DNA of 13,311 nucleotides. Origin: Candidatus Poribacteria bacterium. GTDB lineage: Bacteria > Poribacteria > WGA-4E > WGA-3G. The translations under genes were made by a program, and so were the position numbers. Below are positions 10,682 through 13,311 of the stretch, piece by piece. The DNA is taken from NCBI GenBank assembly GCA_009845505.1, contig VXZL01000317.1, positions 1-13,311 of the forward strand. Reading direction: 5' to 3'. Position 1 is the stretch's first letter. Each line of letters opens with the position of its first letter. The notes beneath the pieces were generated by a model. The model did no database searches and was not told the origin of the DNA. It was given only the letters and a program-made list of their open reading frames with translations.

Positions 10682-12466
10682 TTACGAATTTCGCCGCTGC
10701 ACGGCTGCGCGTAAACCAAGAAGCAATCCGAAAGAAAGAATTGCGATCAAAGGCGGATAAACGAATCGCCTTGAAGAGGGGACGGGTTCAAGAACGAAAG
10801 TATACCAACTCGTTATCGTCCGCTTTGTGTCAACGTCACCGTTTGAACCATCCCAAGCAGAGAAGGCGATCGGGACAAAAACACCGGGTTCGAGTTGTAA
10901 ATCTTTCTTGTCCTCCGTCTTCAAAGCACGTTTCACCCACAATTTATATTGACCGTCCGTATAAGTGCCTTTTGCTTGCAGATCGCCTTGGACCTCCTGG
11001 ACCTCAGCACTGCTGATCCCCTTAGCTGTTAGCTCCGTTACCTGCTCAGGTGCGGAGGCTTTCCAGTGCCAGAGATAGACAGGGAGTCTACCGCCCCCTA
11101 AGAAATAAGGTTTCGGTGCGGTCGGTCCTTGTGGCACTTTAACAGGAAATTGGATTGCCAGCGCGTCTTCAAGGGTTTCACCTGTTTCCTCGTCTATTTC
11201 GTCAGTCGTATATGTTCGGTCGTCCCATATAAAGAGGAAGGCAACCTCTGTATCGTTATAAAACGATTTGACGTTTATGGCATCAATTGTCGGGTTAAAC
11301 TGCCGAGGTTCAACGATGATTTGCCCAACGAGTGGAAAATAGCTGGCTTCGGACGTTTCCCAAACGGTATCATCAATTGTAGGCAATTCACCTTGAACAT
11401 ATTGCGATCGGAGTACGTTATTGCCAATCGCAGATTCCGGACGTTCTTCAGGCATAAGCGACTTCACATAGTTCGCCAGATGCCAACTCTTTTCATAAAC
11501 GACCTTCATTGCGTTGTCATACATCTGCTGTTCCGCTGCGGTCAACTCTGTGCCTTCGGCTCGAGTGAGAGCGACGTTAACAGCCTCATCCATCTTTTCA
11601 TAAAGCTGCCCGGATTCCTCCTCCTCCGCCTCAGTCATTTCATCTTTGTTCTCTAATTCAATGAGGCGGTCAGACTCACCTCCCGTTAGTCCGAAATTCA
11701 GGAAACTATCGCCTTCAAAGGCAGGCATTGGTGAACCGGCGATCCCGCCGATGAACCGTTTGAAGATGTCTTCGGCATCAGAACCACCCCGATAAGTCCA
11801 ACCTTGCGTAAGATTTGCGGGCCAGGTTTGGAAATTCCAAGCATCTGTCAGTGTAGGCGCAGATGTGCCATCCCCACGTCCGATGTTACCGTGGCATTCC
11901 ACACAACCGAGTTCTGTGTAAAGTCCTTTTCCAATCTCAACACTTTCTTGAGAATAGGGTATTTTCCCTTCCAAGCTAATTTCTCGGGGCGGTGCCTCAC
12001 GTTCTTTAAATCCACCGTGAAATGTTTTAATATAAGCGACGACTTCCCAGCGATCATTAGCACTTAGAGCAGTTTCCCATCCGGGCATTGACGAACCCGG
12101 CATCCCTTCGGTAACAATATCGAAGAGGTCTTGGTCAGTCGGAAGTTCTCCACTCTCTGTAGAACGGATTTTATACAAGCCACGTGTGAAATCTCTGGGT
12201 TGCGGGAGCAAATTTTCAGCAGCGGCACCGTCGCCTCGACCTTCCGTGCCGTGGCAGTGTGCGCAGCTTTGCTCATAGACTTCTTTTCCTTTCTCGGAAG
12301 CCTCCGGCGCGTTCTGGGCATCCGCTACCGTAAGTATGGAGAACACTCCTAAAATCAGAAACAACACAACCGCAGCAAACCGACAACGGAGGTTTGCGGA
12401 TCTGAAGTAAAGAACGTTGTCTAACCAACCGTGTGATTTAACGCTTTGCGTCAGACAAAAGATCAT
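10682..12466 (-). CDS. Diheme cytochrome c with ethylbenzene-dehydrogenase-like heme-binding domain
   Basis: A 594-residue exported, membrane-tethered protein. A long n-region and hydrophobic signal (about 29-50, likely cut after ADA) is followed by two cytochrome c domains: CAHCH (68-72) with distal M127 (SSMPGWE), and CVECH (188-192) with M247 (SPMPAFE). An acidic insert of about 50 residues (roughly 265-320) precedes the last helix of the second domain (SWHLANYVKSL). Residues about 360-565 match the EB_dh family (FLFIWDDRTYT, YLWHWKAS, FSAWDGSNGDVD), which in the gamma subunit of ethylbenzene dehydrogenase binds heme b. A C-terminal helix (569-587) anchors it. It starts 2 bp after the preceding cytochrome gene. 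Here it is probably a respiratory electron carrier, not a hydrocarbon enzyme. Confidence 0.9.
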   Translation of the reverse strand: MIFCLTQSVKSHGWLDNVLYFRSANLRCRFAAVVLFLILGVFSILTVADAQNAPEASEKGKEVYEQSCAHCHGTEGRGDGAAAENLLPQPRDFTRGLYKIRSTESGELPTDQDLFDIVTEGMPGSSMPGWETALSANDRWEVVAYIKTFHGGFKEREAPPREISLEGKIPYSQESVEIGKGLYTELGCVECHGNIGRGDGTSAPTLTDAWNFQTWPANLTQGWTYRGGSDAEDIFKRFIGGIAGSPMPAFEGDSFLNFGLTGGESDRLIELENKDEMTEAEEEESGQLYEKMDEAVNVALTRAEGTELTAAEQQMYDNAMKVVYEKSWHLANYVKSLMPEERPESAIGNNVLRSQYVQGELPTIDDTVWETSEASYFPLVGQIIVEPRQFNPTIDAINVKSFYNDTEVAFLFIWDDRTYTTDEIDEETGETLEDALAIQFPVKVPQGPTAPKPYFLGGGRLPVYLWHWKASAPEQVTELTAKGISSAEVQEVQGDLQAKGTYTDGQYKLWVKRALKTEDKKDLQLEPGVFVPIAFSAWDGSNGDVDTKRTITSWYTFVLEPVPSSRRFVYPPLIAILSFGLLLGLRAAVQRRNS

Positions 12467-12468
12467 TT

Positions 12469-13245
12469 TTAGTGTGCCTCCCCAAAGGTACGGAATTGAT
12501 AACCGGTGTAGTCAGACAGAAAGAGGATAACATCCCAAATTTCCTCCTTCGTCAAGTGGTCTTCCCAAATAGGCATTGCGGAATCCCAAGGCGTTCCAGC
12601 TGCGGGTAGCCCGGGTCCACCTTTGGCAATTCGCCAAAAGAAGAAAGATTCTTGGAAGTTAGGAATAATCCCCGGGTCTTGGAAATTAGCGGGTAGCGGC
12701 TGGAGATACGAGGCAAAATGTCCTTGCCCATCGAGATGATCTCCGTGGCAGGGGAAACAATTCTGATGATAGACGCGCCTTCCATTCTCGACGTGTGCCT
12801 TGAACGCCTCCGGATCGTCCTTTTCATAGTGCCGGAAGGGGTTCACGACATCTTGCATCGTGCCAATGACTTCATCTTTGTACGTTAATTCAAGGGGCGG
12901 CGATGGATGTGCGTCCCGCGGGCTTCCAGGCGGATTCGCGCGCTGGGCGATAATCGAGTAGGTATAGCCGAGCAGGAACAGCGGAATTAACACAGCGATA
13001 ACGCGTCGGCGGAGCCGCCGTCTGTCATCGACAAGGGTTTCATGGATTGGCCGCAAGAACTCCCGAAAGAGCGAGTCTTCAACGGAGATATGCACCAAGA
13101 TCGCGATGATAACCAACCCCATATACATCGCAACCACGCTACCCGGTATCGGTACGGATATGAGACCCCCAACGACAAATTCCAGAAAGACCCAAGAAGC
13201 GACCAGAATTATGAGACATATTGTAAAGAGCGACAATCTTTTCAT
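12469..13245 (-). CDS. Membrane-anchored monoheme cytochrome c
   Basis: A 258-residue protein with three N-terminal helices (about 5-28, 36-53 and 82-101) separated by a charged cytoplasmic-type loop rich in Arg (RRRLRRR near 75-81). A periplasmic class I cytochrome c domain follows: heme motif CFPCH (163-167) and probable axial M224 in DSAMPIWEDH, ending in the helix EEIWDVILFLSDYTGYQ. Membrane cytochromes of this design commonly serve bc-type quinol oxidising complexes, with the cytochrome b or Rieske gene adjacent; here such genes would lie beyond the right edge. The ATG at 13243-13245 follows an A/T-rich tract with no Shine-Dalgarno site. The stop is 2 bp before the diheme gene, so the two are co-translated neighbours. 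Confidence 0.9.
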   Translation of the reverse strand: MKRLSLFTICLIILVASWVFLEFVVGGLISVPIPGSVVAMYMGLVIIAILVHISVEDSLFREFLRPIHETLVDDRRRLRRRVIAVLIPLFLLGYTYSIIAQRANPPGSPRDAHPSPPLELTYKDEVIGTMQDVVNPFRHYEKDDPEAFKAHVENGRRVYHQNCFPCHGDHLDGQGHFASYLQPLPANFQDPGIIPNFQESFFFWRIAKGGPGLPAAGTPWDSAMPIWEDHLTKEEIWDVILFLSDYTGYQFRTFGEAH

Positions 13246-13284
13246 TTTTTTAATTTTTAACTATTTGTTTAGTGTAAAAATAAA

Positions 13285-13311
13285 TTATTCGGCGGAAGCG
13301 TCATCTGTCTC
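13285..13311 (-). CDS. C-terminal tail of an upstream gene (cut by window edge)
   Basis: On the minus strand the last bases read E-T-D-D-A-S-A-E then TAA (13285-13287), an acidic tail typical of protein ends, 39 bp before the cytochrome c start codon. Eight codons cannot identify the product. From the context a bc-complex gene (cytochrome b or Rieske) is the natural guess, but the reading frame itself is unproven. Confidence 0.3.
   Translation of the reverse strand, partial: ETDDASAE

Noticed and set aside
11129..11656. Plus-strand open frame of 175 codons opposite the diheme cytochrome
   Set aside because: Shadow of the real minus-strand gene, which has heme motifs and an EB_dh domain; no motif is visible in the antisense product.
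10682..12466. Hydrocarbon oxidation by an ethylbenzene dehydrogenase
   Set aside because: Only the heme-binding gamma-like domain is present, fused to cytochromes c; no molybdopterin or iron-sulfur subunit is nearby.

Overview
The window reads as one co-directional block on the minus strand, transcribed from high to low coordinates, encoding the terminal part of an aerobic respiratory chain. It holds 15 complete genes plus the edges of two more. Order of transcription: tail of an upstream gene; membrane-anchored monoheme cytochrome c; diheme cytochrome c with an ethylbenzene-dehydrogenase-like (EB_dh) domain; exported cupredoxin-like protein; ABC ATPase; ABC-2 permease; cytochrome oxidase subunit II (CuA); subunit I; heme A synthase (CtaA); heme O synthase (CtaB); small two-helix membrane protein; subunit III copy A; small CxxC membrane protein; subunit III copy B; subunit IV; SCO copper chaperone; small membrane protein; start of a universal-stress-protein-like gene.

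Organism: a Gram-negative-type bacterium of moderate GC with an A1-type heme-copper oxidase. Two subunit III genes, an EB_dh/cytochrome c protein and spacers built from 7- and 8-bp tandem units remind me of uncultivated lineages such as Candidatus Poribacteria. That assignment is from memory of similar gene neighbourhoods and is only moderately supported; no rRNA or taxonomic marker lies in the window.

How the parts work together: subunit II carries CuA but no fused cytochrome c domain, so electrons must arrive from separate carriers. The two cytochromes c and the cupredoxin-like protein encoded just upstream are the obvious candidates, probably fed by a bc-type complex encoded beyond the right edge. 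CtaB and CtaA make heme O and heme A. SCO, and possibly the small CxxC protein, would handle copper. The ABC transporter pair sits inside the cluster and may serve assembly, cargo unknown.

Most spacers are short, with strong Shine-Dalgarno sites or stop/start overlaps. Four longer ones hold a recurring kind of element: 7-bp tandem units at both ends around a core with an inverted repeat (2046-2146, 7843-7935, 8711-8803, 10589-10663). Two of these, each 93 bp with matching ends, bracket the ABC permease gene in inverted orientation. One runs into the small CxxC gene and supplies its C-terminal tail. Other spacers hold strong palindromes (4202-4261, 9735-9755) and an 8-bp tandem array (5257-5304). 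These elements and the unassigned small membrane proteins are the least ordinary content of the window. No stretch over 300 bases lacks a gene, and no RNA gene, CRISPR array, transposase or U-tracted terminator was seen.
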